Assembly (NCBI GenBank): GCA_964537685.1
Contig: CAZICM010000025.1
Coordinates: 1-64,000 of the forward strand
From: CAZICM01 sp964537685
GTDB lineage: Bacteria; Myxococcota_A; Polyangia; Polyangiales; Polyangiaceae
Direction of reading: 5' to 3'
DNA: 64,000 bases
Part shown: one piece after another, positions 24,737 to 33,737 of the stretch
Layout of the letters: each line of letters begins with the position of its first letter
Numbering within the stretch: position 1 is the first letter of the stretch
Translations under genes and position numbers: made by a program
The notes under the pieces: model-generated
The model's input: the letters and a program-made list of their open reading frames with translations, nothing else
Database searches by the model: none
What the model was told of the DNA's origin: nothing

Positions 24737-26152
24737 CTAAACAGCGGTAACGCGGCCGGTATGCGAAAGCCTGCGGCCCGGCGCCGCTCCCACCGATAGC
24801 TCGGGCAAAACGGCCTGGGGACCTTTATCCACCGAACGGATATGCTGCCATAGCGGCCCATGCAGGCCCCGCTTTCGGAGCAGCCTAAACAAACGCACAT
24901 CAAAGTTATGGCCCTGAGAGGGCACAATCCAGCGGGGATGATTTTCCCATTCGCGTTTGATAAGCTCGTCCATTTGGCGCCTAAATACCCTTCGTTTTGC
25001 GGCCAGGGCTGGATCTAAAGCTTCATCGTCATCGGTCCAAAACATCAAGATGGCGGCAAAGGGTTGAAGGTCATGAATAAACTGAAGGGTACGCTGAACA
25101 TCCTCGATGGTTTCGCCCTGGGTTCCCAAAATAAAGGTATGGCAATCGCGGAGACCGGTTTCGGCGCAGAGCCTTTGAATTTGGCGGATTTTATCGGTAC
25201 GGAAGCCTTTATGGAGCCTATCGAGCACTTCATCGCAGCCCGAATCCGAACCGATTTCCATACCTACACAGCGGGCTTGGGCCATTAGTTCGGCAAGTTC
25301 TACATCGAAGCCGAGAGGATTGGCATAACAAGTCCAAGGTACATTCCAAGAGCGGGAGATAAGCTCTCTGCATATAGCTTTTGCATGGCGGGGAGGGATA
25401 TTGAAATTGGAATCGACAATAAAAAAGTGATTGATATTGGGATGCAGTTCAAGGGCGGAGAACATTTCATCGGCGACGCGGGCCGGATCGCGCTGGCGGA
25501 CGGAACGGCCTTCGATGGTAGGATAAGTGCAATAGTCACAGCTTAGATTACAGCCCCGTTTGGTTTGAACGGACTCGATACCGATCCACTGATAATGGCG
25601 GGGATCGATATAACGGCGATCGGGCGGGGGCAGGGCATCGAGGTCTTGAAAGGCAGGGGCTGGCGGATTTTTTCGAAGGATACCGCGGTCAAACCAATAG
25701 ACAGAGCCGATACCCGCGGCATCGCGTATCCCACGTTCCAAGCGATCGATAAGAGACAGGAAAGCGCTTTCGCCTTCGCCGCTGATACCGTAATCGGGCT
25801 TTAATTTTTCCATCAAGCCTTGAGGGATGACACTAAAACCGCCGCCGCCTGCGATAATGGGAGCATTGGAGCTTTGGCGGATGGCCTGAACGACTTTAGA
25901 ATAGTAATCGATATTATCGCGGTCGCCGCTGTAGTCACTATTTTGAATATTGCGCAAACCCAAGGCGATGGCATCGGGAGCGAAGGCGTCGAGCGCGTTT
26001 TTGAGATAATCGAGGGGTTTAGGTTCCCAGCAGAGATCGATGAGGGTTTTGGAATGGCGTTCGGGGACGCCGCCCATTAAATAGGCCAAACCCAAGGGGA
26101 CGACGGGATCGGGGAGCTGTTCGCGGTTGGCGGAAATAAAAGCGATTTTCAT
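24737..26152 (-). CDS. B12-binding-domain radical SAM protein
   Basis: The enzyme has 471 residues. The N-terminal 140 form a cobalamin-binding-like domain (VPLGLAYLMGG, then GLRNIQNSDYSGDRDN and AGGGGFSVIP). The radical SAM core follows with the 4Fe-4S motif at Cys 201, 205 and 208 in RGCNLSCDYC, then SNFNIPP and GMEIGSDSGCDEVLD. Radical SAM enzymes cleave SAM to a 5'-deoxyadenosyl radical; those with a B12 domain often methylate or rearrange unreactive carbons. The C-terminal 80 residues are basic. It is transcribed away from a divergent lipid-type gene group and lies 12 bases downstream of the desaturase. Its substrate is unknown; a lipid is the context-based guess. Confidence 0.92.
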   Translation of the reverse strand: MKIAFISANREQLPDPVVPLGLAYLMGGVPERHSKTLIDLCWEPKPLDYLKNALDAFAPDAIALGLRNIQNSDYSGDRDNIDYYSKVVQAIRQSSNAPIIAGGGGFSVIPQGLMEKLKPDYGISGEGESAFLSLIDRLERGIRDAAGIGSVYWFDRGILRKNPPAPAFQDLDALPPPDRRYIDPRHYQWIGIESVQTKRGCNLSCDYCTYPTIEGRSVRQRDPARVADEMFSALELHPNINHFFIVDSNFNIPPRHAKAICRELISRSWNVPWTCYANPLGFDVELAELMAQARCVGMEIGSDSGCDEVLDRLHKGFRTDKIRQIQRLCAETGLRDCHTFILGTQGETIEDVQRTLQFIHDLQPFAAILMFWTDDDEALDPALAAKRRVFRRQMDELIKREWENHPRWIVPSQGHNFDVRLFRLLRKRGLHGPLWQHIRSVDKGPQAVLPELSVGAAPGRRLSHTGRVTAV

Positions 26153-26164
26153 GATGAGGGCATC

Positions 26165-27157
26165 CTAGCATGACCTATGGGGAGGTTCTAAGTTTTTGGC
26201 AATGTTTGAGTCGCTGTTGGGCTTAAAATTCGACGCAATGGGTCCCCCCAACTGCCTCAGCAAAAGCCGCCACAGAGGATCGTCCAGCGTATGCTGTCCG
26301 TTGGCCAATGCCTGGGGAAGTGCGTTCCAGGGCAGCGATGGATGCCGGTGATGGACCTCATGAAGATTAAAATACAGGAGCCCCGCAGATAAAATCTTGG
26401 GTAGCCGGGCATTGTATCCCGAATACATATGCATCGGTCCCCCATAGTGAAAGCTATTATCTACAAATGATATCAAAAATCCCCGCAGCGCAAACGCCAA
26501 AATAAGCCAATATCCATGCCCATCATAGGCCCGTATCAACCATATCCAAAGCCCAAGCTGCGCCGCCGCTTCAAGGCGATTGTGAAAACGCAGCCGCATA
26601 TCGGAAGGAAAAAGCCGCGCCTGGGCCTGGGCACAATAAGCCAAGCTCGGCTCGTCGCGGCCCCCCACAAAGCGCGCGATAACCCGCTTTCCCATGGACG
26701 CCGGTAATAATAATAAAAACGCACTGCCCACCTCAAACAGATATAAGCCCATAAAAAGCTGTAGATAATAACCCAGCGCATAGGCCCTATAGCCCTGCTG
26801 CCTAGGATCGTACAAATCGGGCCGGTCCGCCAGCGTCCCATTGTTCTTGTGATGGGCGAGATGCGCAAAGCGAAGAACGCAAAATGGCGCGCCAAATAGA
26901 AGCGATAGCAGCCGCCCAAGAATAACGTTGACATCGCGGCGGGGATGAAGATGAGCATGAACCGCCTCGTGAATAAGCGCCCAAAAGCTGTTGGATAAAA
27001 GTGCAATGGACAAAAGGCCCAAACCATAGAGCGACGACCGGGGCAGCCCATACAAAGGTACGAAAATATAGGCAAAAACATGCAACGCAATGGCCAGCCC
27101 GCATAGCATCAGGTTCATCCGCACAGGGATTTTTGGGGCGGCTGCCATCGTTCGCAA
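26165..27157 (-). CDS. Membrane fatty acid desaturase-family protein
   Basis: This 330-residue integral-membrane protein has three His boxes: HEAVHAH (63-69), HLAHH (99-103) and HEVHHRHP near residue 285. These bind the di-iron centre that introduces a double bond or hydroxyl group into acyl chains. About four to six hydrophobic helices are arranged around them. A second in-frame ATG lies three codons downstream. Members act on phospholipid acyl chains, carotenoids or fatty aldehydes, so the exact reaction is open. It is divergently transcribed from the GNAT-like gene with only 49 bases between, and probably forms one operon with the radical SAM gene. Confidence 0.92.
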   Translation of the reverse strand: MRTMAAAPKIPVRMNLMLCGLAIALHVFAYIFVPLYGLPRSSLYGLGLLSIALLSNSFWALIHEAVHAHLHPRRDVNVILGRLLSLLFGAPFCVLRFAHLAHHKNNGTLADRPDLYDPRQQGYRAYALGYYLQLFMGLYLFEVGSAFLLLLPASMGKRVIARFVGGRDEPSLAYCAQAQARLFPSDMRLRFHNRLEAAAQLGLWIWLIRAYDGHGYWLILAFALRGFLISFVDNSFHYGGPMHMYSGYNARLPKILSAGLLYFNLHEVHHRHPSLPWNALPQALANGQHTLDDPLWRLLLRQLGGPIASNFKPNSDSNIAKNLEPPHRSC

Positions 27158-27165
27158 AAAGTGTA

Positions 27166-27195
27166 TTGCATTTGTTTCAGCTTGGGGAGTAAAAT
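27166..27195 (+). promoter_or_regulatory. Possible promoter giving a near-leaderless transcript
   Basis: TTGCAT is followed after 18 bases by TAAAAT, 11 bases before the ATG of the GNAT-like gene. An alternative pair is TTGTTT and TATTTT with a 17-base spacer. In either case transcription would begin within a few bases of the start codon, and no Shine-Dalgarno site is present. Confidence 0.35.
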
Positions 27196-27206
27196 ATTTT
27201 TAAACC

Positions 27207-28076
27207 ATGCATCAGGGCCGTTTTGCCATTGCTCCTCTGTTTTTGCGCGATGCGCAAGAGCTCGCCCTTCTGGAGGATCTTCGGCGCCGGGCTTTTACGC
27301 CGTGGGTGCATGCGCTGCCTCCAAGACCGCTGCTCAATGCGTCGGCGCGGGTCTTTCATGATTTTTTTCTCGAGGCGCGCGATATCGAGCGTTTTCCTCC
27401 GAGGCTATGCGCGGCGCTCTTTAGTGTGCCATTTTACTGGTCTGGAGCGCTTGATACTTTAGGTAGTTATGACAGCGCGGCCCGGGAAATGTACAATCAT
27501 CCGCTGCAAAAAGCCGCATTGCTGATATTGCCCGGGCTAGACACAAGAATCCGGCAAAGGCTTTATGGCCAAGCCAATAGCCTGGTTTTGCTGGCGCTTT
27601 TGGTCGATCCGGCCTATACAGGTATGCATATCCCTTCGCAATTGCTGGCTTATTTAAAAGACGCCGCTCGGGGCTGGGGATACCGTTACTTGCTATCTCC
27701 ATTCCGTCCAAGCGGATATGGAGATTGTAAAGCGCAGGGCAAGCTGGCCCACTCCAGGGATTTATTTGTGAATTATTGTTATGATCAAAGGCCGGACGGG
27801 CTTCCCGTGGACACCTGGCTCCGGACCTTGGCCCGCAATGGAATGCGAATGCTCAAGCCGGAACTGCGCTCGGTGGTCATTGAGCGGCCTCTGTCTTATT
27901 TTCAGCGCTTTCGGCGGATCTATAAGCCCGATGCTTGGTATCAAAGCGGGCGCCATACCTGGGAATGCGGTGTTACGCCTACATTTTATGAAGATCCAGG
28001 CCGGAATATCGCCATGTATATTGAGCCCAATATGTGGGGCTGTATCGATACCAGAAAAGAAGACGGGGGATCATGA
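27207..28076 (+). CDS. GNAT-like acyltransferase
   Basis: The 289-residue cytoplasmic protein has, at about residues 130-175, LVLLALLVDPAYTGMHIPSQ followed by LLAYLKDAARGWGYRYLLSP. This is the V-x-P-x-Y-x-G-x-(x)-I-x-x-x-L-L pattern of the GNAT acyl-CoA-binding motif A, although the usual Q/R-x-x-G-x-G loop is only partly kept. The N- and C-terminal parts are not recognised; the C-terminus has many aromatic and Arg residues. It overlaps the next gene by ATGA and leads a three-gene operon with a phosphatidyltransferase. An N- or O-acyl transfer onto a lipid head group is inference from context. Confidence 0.65.
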   Translation: MHQGRFAIAPLFLRDAQELALLEDLRRRAFTPWVHALPPRPLLNASARVFHDFFLEARDIERFPPRLCAALFSVPFYWSGALDTLGSYDSAAREMYNHPLQKAALLILPGLDTRIRQRLYGQANSLVLLALLVDPAYTGMHIPSQLLAYLKDAARGWGYRYLLSPFRPSGYGDCKAQGKLAHSRDLFVNYCYDQRPDGLPVDTWLRTLARNGMRMLKPELRSVVIERPLSYFQRFRRIYKPDAWYQSGRHTWECGVTPTFYEDPGRNIAMYIEPNMWGCIDTRKEDGGS

Positions 28077-28855
28077 TAAGGCTAATTGAAAAGCAATATG
28101 ATATCAACAAGCTAAGCGCCGGTCAGAAGCAGAGCCTCGCTCAGCATATTTTTCCTGTCATCGAAGAGGTTTCACCCGGCGAGACCCTCGACGATTTTGT
28201 GAAAGACTATAACCAGCGTCATGTGTACAATGCCATGGCCGTCTATGATACGGAAGAAGGCCAGGCGGCCGGATATGTCCGCTATAAAGTGGATCAAATT
28301 TGGTGCGAAGGGCTGGATTATTTGATTGCGCGGCTCGATGTCACCATCAAGCCGGCTTTCCGGGGGAGTATTCCGCTTGGGCGTTTTATTATAAAAGAAG
28401 GCTTTTTAAAGCCGGAGCTCTATACCCATCCCCGTTTTTTTGCATGCCTGTTATGCGCTTCTCCGGCGCCCTATTATACCATCGCCAATGTTGTTCCAGA
28501 TATCTATCCCCACCCGGAAAAGCGCGATAGCAAGAGCGATAAGCTGCTGGCGGCGCTGATTCAGGCGCAGGGATTGAAGGGAACGGATGGATGTCCTTAT
28601 GCGATTCAGCTCTTTCCAACAGGGTTTATCGAAAGCGAGGCCGAGCGGGAAGGCTGGAGGCGCCATCCCAGCCCATTTGTCCAGCTTTATCTCCGGGAGT
28701 GTCCGCGCTATGCCGAGGGACAGGCGATGGTGGCGCTGGTCCGGCTTTCTCCGGCGATGTTTGTCCGCTCCGCCTTGAAGCATGGGGCCGACCGGATTCT
28801 AAAAGGCTTGAGAATACGCGAAAGTTCGCGTAAACAATATATACAGGGAAGCTAG
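28073..28855 (+). CDS. Hypothetical protein, possibly GNAT-fold
   Basis: The 260-residue protein begins at an ATG overlapping the stop of the GNAT-like gene; a longer frame exists but this overlap is the natural start. A segment LIARLDVTIKPAFRGSIPLG followed by RFIIKEGFL has the V-x-P-x-x-R-G spacing of GNAT motif A, so it may be a diverged second acyltransferase. Other parts are rich in Pro, Tyr and Cys (CLLCASPAPYY) and are not recognised. No signal peptide or membrane segment is present. It is translationally coupled to the gene before and 19 bases from the phosphatidyltransferase after it. Confidence 0.6.
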   Translation: MIRLIEKQYDINKLSAGQKQSLAQHIFPVIEEVSPGETLDDFVKDYNQRHVYNAMAVYDTEEGQAAGYVRYKVDQIWCEGLDYLIARLDVTIKPAFRGSIPLGRFIIKEGFLKPELYTHPRFFACLLCASPAPYYTIANVVPDIYPHPEKRDSKSDKLLAALIQAQGLKGTDGCPYAIQLFPTGFIESEAEREGWRRHPSPFVQLYLRECPRYAEGQAMVALVRLSPAMFVRSALKHGADRILKGLRIRESSRKQYIQGS

Positions 28856-28874
28856 AAGCGCATTTTAAGTAGCT

Positions 28875-29897
28875 ATGAGCAAAACCTACGAAGTTCACGA
28901 TAAAAGCCTTCTCGCCGAGCCTTTTAAGCGCTGGTTATGGCTTCCTTTGCTCGCCCGCGTGCCTCTATCGCTTTCCGCCAATTCAATGACCTTGGGCGGT
29001 ACTGCCCTCAATATGCTGGCCGCCGCTATCGCTATTCTCGTTGCCCCCAGCCGCTTGTCCACCGCGCTCATTTCGGTGCTGATCTTCGCTTATCTATGTA
29101 TCGATAATATGGATGGGGCCCAGGCTCGCCGTACCGGTACAAGCTCGCCCCTGGGGGAATTTTTAGATCATTGGCTTGATGGAATGAATGGGACCCTACT
29201 GTCGCTTGGGGCTGTGGTGTCTTGGGGTGCCATGGACCTGCGAGGTATGATGGCGATTGCAGCCACCGGATTGGCCTACTCGCTGACCATGTGGGAGCAA
29301 CGCTGGACAGGCCGCGCCCATTTTGGACGATTGGGCAATATCGAGGGGATTTTTGGGGTATCTCTGATGTTTGCCCTTCAATCGGTTCTTGGAAACGAGT
29401 TGTTCTGCAAGAGACCCTTGGTGCTGGGCCAAAGTTTAAGCGATTTATTTGTTTGGCTTTCTCTGGTGGCAAGTTCGCTTACGGCCTTGGGGCCGGTGCT
29501 TCGGGTTGGCCGTCTGTCCAATCTTCCCGCCATTCTTTTGGGTTATGCCCTGCCCATCGTTTGGTACGCGTTGCATTCCTTGCCCTTTGTGCCGGCAGCC
29601 TTGCTCTTGGTGGGGCTTACCCCCTTGCTGGGCGGCCGGATGATTGTGGCCCGGCTCAATCCAGCATCAAAAGCCGGTCCCGAAAAATGGCTCCTCCTTC
29701 CTCTTGCGCTCTCGGTTGTGGGCTCGCTTTGGCTCGAGCCTTCTCCTTATGTCGAGCGCCGTTTGGTGTACGCACTGGCCGGTTGGTGCGCCATGCTTAT
29801 CGGCATGGATTTTAGAAATACCGTGCGCCATTTCGCCGGGTACATTAAAAAAGATGAGTGGCTTTCCTATCTCTTTGGATTGCGCCGTCCTCAATAA
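28875..29897 (+). CDS. CDP-alcohol phosphatidyltransferase family protein
   Basis: Integral-membrane enzymes of this family join a CDP-activated lipid or CDP-alcohol to an alcohol, releasing CMP, to make phospholipids or related polar lipids. The 340 residues contain eight or so membrane helices and a perfect catalytic motif D80-G81-x2-A84-R85-x8-G94-x3-D98-x3-D102 (DNMDGAQARR ... GEFLDHWLDG). The three Asp and the Arg bind the metal and CDP. The order of genes suggests an operon with the two preceding proteins, opposite a desaturase and a radical SAM enzyme. The protein is longer than PgsA or PssA and resembles the ethanolamine/choline-phosphotransferase branch; the substrate is not shown. 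Confidence 0.93.
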   Translation: MSKTYEVHDKSLLAEPFKRWLWLPLLARVPLSLSANSMTLGGTALNMLAAAIAILVAPSRLSTALISVLIFAYLCIDNMDGAQARRTGTSSPLGEFLDHWLDGMNGTLLSLGAVVSWGAMDLRGMMAIAATGLAYSLTMWEQRWTGRAHFGRLGNIEGIFGVSLMFALQSVLGNELFCKRPLVLGQSLSDLFVWLSLVASSLTALGPVLRVGRLSNLPAILLGYALPIVWYALHSLPFVPAALLLVGLTPLLGGRMIVARLNPASKAGPEKWLLLPLALSVVGSLWLEPSPYVERRLVYALAGWCAMLIGMDFRNTVRHFAGYIKKDEWLSYLFGLRRPQ

Positions 29898-30034
29898 AAA
29901 AATAAAATTTTTTAGGAACCCCGGGCCGGGAGCCGCTGTCAGCCGAAGTGCGCTCGATTCGCAAACGAGCCTTCAAAAAGCATAAAACCCGCGATTTGCA
30001 TCCTATCCGATCGCGCCCCGCTTTTTGATCTGTA

Positions 30035-30052
30035 TCAATTCTTTCGAATTGA
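30035..30052. promoter_or_regulatory. Palindromic operator-like site
   Basis: TCAATTCTTTCGAATTGA is a perfect 7-bp inverted repeat with a 4-base centre, 37 bases before the start of the AgmX-like gene. It may be a regulator-binding site. It is too AT-rich and lacks the trailing T-run of a terminator. Confidence 0.35.
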
Positions 30053-30088
30053 GCGGCATTCTACTGTTTAAATGAAGAGGTATTGGTC

Positions 30089-31738
30089 ATGAACTCGAAC
30101 AAATTGAATTCATCTTCAAACGCTTCCAATCCCTTCATCCAATTGGAGAGTTTTAATATGTTTGGCCCGAAAAATCCTTTTGCATTGGCGCAGGCATCGG
30201 ATGAAGTGCCTGAAAATGCGCCTGAAGGTTCCTACACCTATGCATTGGTGAAAAACGGCCCCGATGTTCCCGCCGAGGAGTGCGAAGTGCCCGTGGCTTC
30301 GATGCAGGTGATGGTGCGCTGGGGAACGAGTGTGCTTTCGCTCGTTCAAATGACGCCTCCCCGTTCTTTTTTCCTGGGCGAGGAAGATGCGCAGAAAATT
30401 CCTTCGGATTGCTTGATTCCGTCGGAATTGCTGGGCGCTGGGCGCGTTCCTCTGTTGGTTGTGGATTCGGCCGGTGCGGTAACGCTGGTGGTGCTCGCCG
30501 GTATGAAAGGCCGCATTGAAATCGCTGGAGAAGCTGCCTTTACGCTCGAGCAGGCCAAGACCCAGGGAAGGCTTTCGCCTTATGCTCCGCTGGTGGGGGC
30601 CTATTGCATGGTTTTGCCGCGCAATTCAAAAGCAATGCTCGAGCTCGATGCATTTAGCTTTGAAATCAATGCAGGCAATGCGGGAAAGGCCGTTGCGGGC
30701 CGATTGAATTTGGATAGCCAAGTGCTGCCTTATCAAGGTTTGTCGACGGCGCTTCATTTGGGATTGCTCGCGGCAATGGCCATTTTTATGCCGCCTTTGG
30801 GCACGACCGATGAGGGCACCATTTCGGCGGAACAACAGTATATTTTGCAGACAAAACTCGATCAAATTGCTGAAAAGGAGTTGGAACGCAAAGAGGAAAT
30901 GGCCGCGCAGGACAATAAAATGCCTGAAGACAAGCCCGGCGGAACGGGTGCGGCGGCTATGGGCGAATCCGGTGCGATGGGCAGCATGACCAGCAAAAAC
31001 ACCGGCGGGCGCTATGGCATCGAAGGTCCAAAAGACAATACCGATGTGCATGTGGCCCGGGCAGCCGCGCTTCGCGATGCGGCCAATTTCGGAATGATCG
31101 GATTGATTCAATCGGGTTTGGGCGGCGATCCCAATGCGCCCATTGCATCGTTTGGCCGGGCGGATTCGCTGGGTAATGACGATAAAAGCGCGCTGGGCAA
31201 TATGTGGGGCAATACCATCGATGAGTCAGCCGGTGCCGGCGGATTGGGTCTCACGGGTGTTGGCGAAGGTGGAGGGAGCCGTTATGAAGGGATTGGAATG
31301 GGTTCGGTGGGCACGATTGGACACGGCGCGGGTCTTGGCAAGGGTCAAGGCTTTGGTCCGGGCGGAGGCTCGAGTTTTGGACGCAATGGCCGCACCCATG
31401 TGGCGGGCGCGCCCAAGGTTCGGAATGTGGGCACTTCCGTGGTGGGCAGGCTTCCTCCCGAGGTGATTCAGCGCATTGTCCGGCAGAACTTCGGGCGCTT
31501 CCGGCTCTGCTACGAAAATGCGCTTCGCAACAATCCCAATCTGCAGGGCCGCGTGGCCGTGCGTTTCGTGATTGGGCGCGACGGCGCGGTGAGCAGCGTG
31601 GCCAACGGCGGTTCGGATTTGCCCGATAGCTCGGCCGTTTCTTGTGTGGTGCGCGCATTCTATGGCCTGTCTTTCCCGCAGCCGGAGGAAGGCATCGTCA
31701 CCGTGACGTATCCGATCATGTTTTCGCCGGGCGAATAA
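30089..31738 (+). CDS. AgmX/PglI C-terminal domain protein (TonB-like)
   Basis: The 549-residue protein has an AgmX/PglI C-terminal domain, found in myxobacterial gliding and envelope proteins. The last 95 residues are diagnostic: GRLPPEVIQRIVRQNFGRFR followed by LCYENALRNNPNLQG and VRFVIGRDGAVSS, resembling a TonB C-terminal fold with a conserved Cys pair. A single membrane helix (STALHLGLLAAMAIFMPPL) lies at about residue 230, followed by a long Gly/Met/Ala-rich spacer that could span the periplasm. The N-terminal 220 residues form a domain I do not recognise. I start at the ATG with an AGAGG site about 10 bases upstream. It is probably part of envelope motility or transport machinery. Confidence 0.85.
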   Translation: MNSNKLNSSSNASNPFIQLESFNMFGPKNPFALAQASDEVPENAPEGSYTYALVKNGPDVPAEECEVPVASMQVMVRWGTSVLSLVQMTPPRSFFLGEEDAQKIPSDCLIPSELLGAGRVPLLVVDSAGAVTLVVLAGMKGRIEIAGEAAFTLEQAKTQGRLSPYAPLVGAYCMVLPRNSKAMLELDAFSFEINAGNAGKAVAGRLNLDSQVLPYQGLSTALHLGLLAAMAIFMPPLGTTDEGTISAEQQYILQTKLDQIAEKELERKEEMAAQDNKMPEDKPGGTGAAAMGESGAMGSMTSKNTGGRYGIEGPKDNTDVHVARAAALRDAANFGMIGLIQSGLGGDPNAPIASFGRADSLGNDDKSALGNMWGNTIDESAGAGGLGLTGVGEGGGSRYEGIGMGSVGTIGHGAGLGKGQGFGPGGGSSFGRNGRTHVAGAPKVRNVGTSVVGRLPPEVIQRIVRQNFGRFRLCYENALRNNPNLQGRVAVRFVIGRDGAVSSVANGGSDLPDSSAVSCVVRAFYGLSFPQPEEGIVTVTYPIMFSPGE

Positions 31739-31753
31739 GGCTAACTTGGCCAG

Positions 31754-32767
31754 GTGCAACGGCTTCTTCTCATTCACACGGGTGGCACGCTCATGATGCG
31801 CGATGAGGGCCACCCGCCCCATCTTGTCCCCGATGTCTATACCCGCGATCTGCTCGCCGAACTGCCGGTTTTAAAGAAGATCGCCGAGATTGAGACGCGC
31901 ATTTTATTCAATCTCGATTCCAGCAACTTTCAGCCTCAGAACTGGATCTCTCTCGCGCAGACGGTGCACGCCGAGCTGTCGAACTACGACGGTTTTGTCA
32001 TCGTTCACGGGACGGACACGATGGCCTACACGGCGAGTGCGCTGGCCTTTTTGATTCCCGGGCTCGATCGTTCGGTGGTGTTCACAGGGTCTCAGGCGCC
32101 TCTAAGCAATGTGCGCACCGATGGCCGGACGAATTTGGTGGATGCCTGTCATTTGGCGACGATGCGCATTCCTGAAGTGTCCATCGCCTTTCATTCCAAG
32201 CTTTTGCGGGGATGCAGGGCGACCAAAATCGATGCGTGGGGGCTGTCGGCTTTTGCTTCGCCTTCGTGTCCGCCTCTCGCCGAGCTCGGGCTGGGTGTGC
32301 AGCTTGCGCCGCATATTCTTCGGCCGAGGCCGCCCGAGTCTTTCGATCCGCGCATCGAAACCGAAGTGCTGGCGCTGCGCGCATTTCCCGGGCTCAATCC
32401 AAAACTGCTTCATGGCGCGCTTTCGCTGGGCGTGCGGGGTGTGCTGCTCGAAGCGTTTGGCGTGGGCAATGTGCCGATGCAGCACAACTCGCTCATTCCT
32501 TTTATTGAAGAGGCAACGGCCCGCGATGTGCCCGTGGTGATCGTGAGCCAATCGGCCCGCGGCGCCGTGGATTTATCGCGTTATGAAGGCGGTGCGCTGG
32601 CCAAGAAGGCGGGAGCGATCGGCGCGGGCGATATGAGTTCGGAAGCCGCGCTTGCCAAATTGATGATCGCGCTTGGCCGCGCGGTGCCGGGCAGCGGCTC
32701 CTCCCAAACCCGCATTGACACCGTAAGAAATGCATTTGAGATCGCCCGCGTGGGCGAAATGGGCTAG
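31754..32767 (+). CDS. ansA: L-asparaginase (type I, cytoplasmic)
   Basis: The enzyme hydrolyses L-asparagine to aspartate and ammonia. The 337 residues have both catalytic signatures: IHTGGTLMM near the N-terminus, with the nucleophile Thr at 9 or 12, and VHGTDTMAYTASAL around residue 85 with the second Thr, followed by the family's FTGSQAPLSNVRTDGRTNL. There is no signal peptide, which with the length fits the cytoplasmic type I enzyme. The start is a GTG 15 bases after the AgmX-like gene. It is followed by a drug/metabolite transporter, possibly co-transcribed. Confidence 0.92.
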   Translation: MQRLLLIHTGGTLMMRDEGHPPHLVPDVYTRDLLAELPVLKKIAEIETRILFNLDSSNFQPQNWISLAQTVHAELSNYDGFVIVHGTDTMAYTASALAFLIPGLDRSVVFTGSQAPLSNVRTDGRTNLVDACHLATMRIPEVSIAFHSKLLRGCRATKIDAWGLSAFASPSCPPLAELGLGVQLAPHILRPRPPESFDPRIETEVLALRAFPGLNPKLLHGALSLGVRGVLLEAFGVGNVPMQHNSLIPFIEEATARDVPVVIVSQSARGAVDLSRYEGGALAKKAGAIGAGDMSSEAALAKLMIALGRAVPGSGSSQTRIDTVRNAFEIARVGEMG

Positions 32768-32785
32768 CGGCCTGCGCACTTCACC

Positions 32786-33691
32786 TTGAGCGACCCAGCC
32801 AAAACGCCCGCCTCGCGCCGCAAAGCCATTCTGCTGATTCTCTTTGCGAGCACGGCTTTCTCAACCGCCGGCCCTCTGGCCCGCGCCGCCCGTCCACTGC
32901 ATCCGATGATCGCCGCGGCAGGGCGTGTCGCGCTCGCGTCGCTGTTGCTCGTCGCGATCGATCGGGGCCGGACTTTTGCGGCGTTCCGCTCGCTCGATGC
33001 GCCTCAGCGCAAAAAAATACTGCTTGCGGGCGCCTTGCTTGGATTGCATTTCGCCTTGTTTTTATGGGGTCTCGATACAACATCGCTGCCCGTCGCCATC
33101 GCGCTGATCGCCCTTGAACCGCTGAGCGTGGTGCTCTTTGCGTGGCTGTTTTTTAAGCTGCGCCCCAAAAAGCTGGAACAGGTTGGCCTCGTCTGCGCGA
33201 TGGGCGGTGCTGTGCTGCTCGCGGGAAACTCGGGCCAAGGTGAACATCGCCTGCTCGGCGATCTCTTGGTTCTCGCGGCTGTCGCGCTCTACGGCGTGTA
33301 TGTCGCCATCGCCCGCGCGATCGGCAATGCCATCCCAGCAACAAGCTACGCGGGCATTGTCTACGGAACGGCGGCCATCGCCCTTTGTATCGCGCTTCCC
33401 TTTATTCCAGGCACTTTCAACACCTTGGCCGAGGCTCCTCCCGCGTCGCTGCTCGCGGTTGCCGGCCTCGCTTGCATCCCCACACTGCTCGGCCACACCA
33501 GCGTCCAAATCGGCGCCCGCTTTCTCGCCCCGTCCACCGTGGCCCTCGTGTCTCCGGGCGAAGCGCTCGGCGGCCTTGTTTTATCGGCGATTATTTATCA
33601 AGCGACGCCTTCCATCCGCGAACTCATCGGCGCGTTCATCATTTTAACGGGAACCACGCTTGCGCTGATTGGTGCAGGCCGATCTTCATAG
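32786..33691 (+). CDS. EamA/DMT-superfamily transporter
   Basis: This 301-residue inner-membrane protein has about ten hydrophobic segments in two EamA repeats of roughly 140 residues each. Typical pieces are AILLILFASTAFSTAGPLAR, ALLGLHFALFLWGLDTTSLP, ALIALEPLSVVLFAWLFF and LVSPGEALGGLVLSAIIY. Family members export amino acids, nucleosides or other metabolites; the substrate is not readable here. It begins with TTG 18 bases after the asparaginase and may share its transcript. Confidence 0.9.
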   Translation: MSDPAKTPASRRKAILLILFASTAFSTAGPLARAARPLHPMIAAAGRVALASLLLVAIDRGRTFAAFRSLDAPQRKKILLAGALLGLHFALFLWGLDTTSLPVAIALIALEPLSVVLFAWLFFKLRPKKLEQVGLVCAMGGAVLLAGNSGQGEHRLLGDLLVLAAVALYGVYVAIARAIGNAIPATSYAGIVYGTAAIALCIALPFIPGTFNTLAEAPPASLLAVAGLACIPTLLGHTSVQIGARFLAPSTVALVSPGEALGGLVLSAIIYQATPSIRELIGAFIILTGTTLALIGAGRSS

Positions 33692-33737
33692 CCCGCTTTC
33701 CTTGCGCCCCCTTCAAGGTTATGAGTGGACATCGCCA

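Noticed and set aside
29898..30088. Possible rho-independent terminator after the phosphatidyltransferase gene
   Set aside because: The A/T run has no GC-rich stem, and the nearby GCTCG/CGAGC stem has only five pairs and no trailing T-run.
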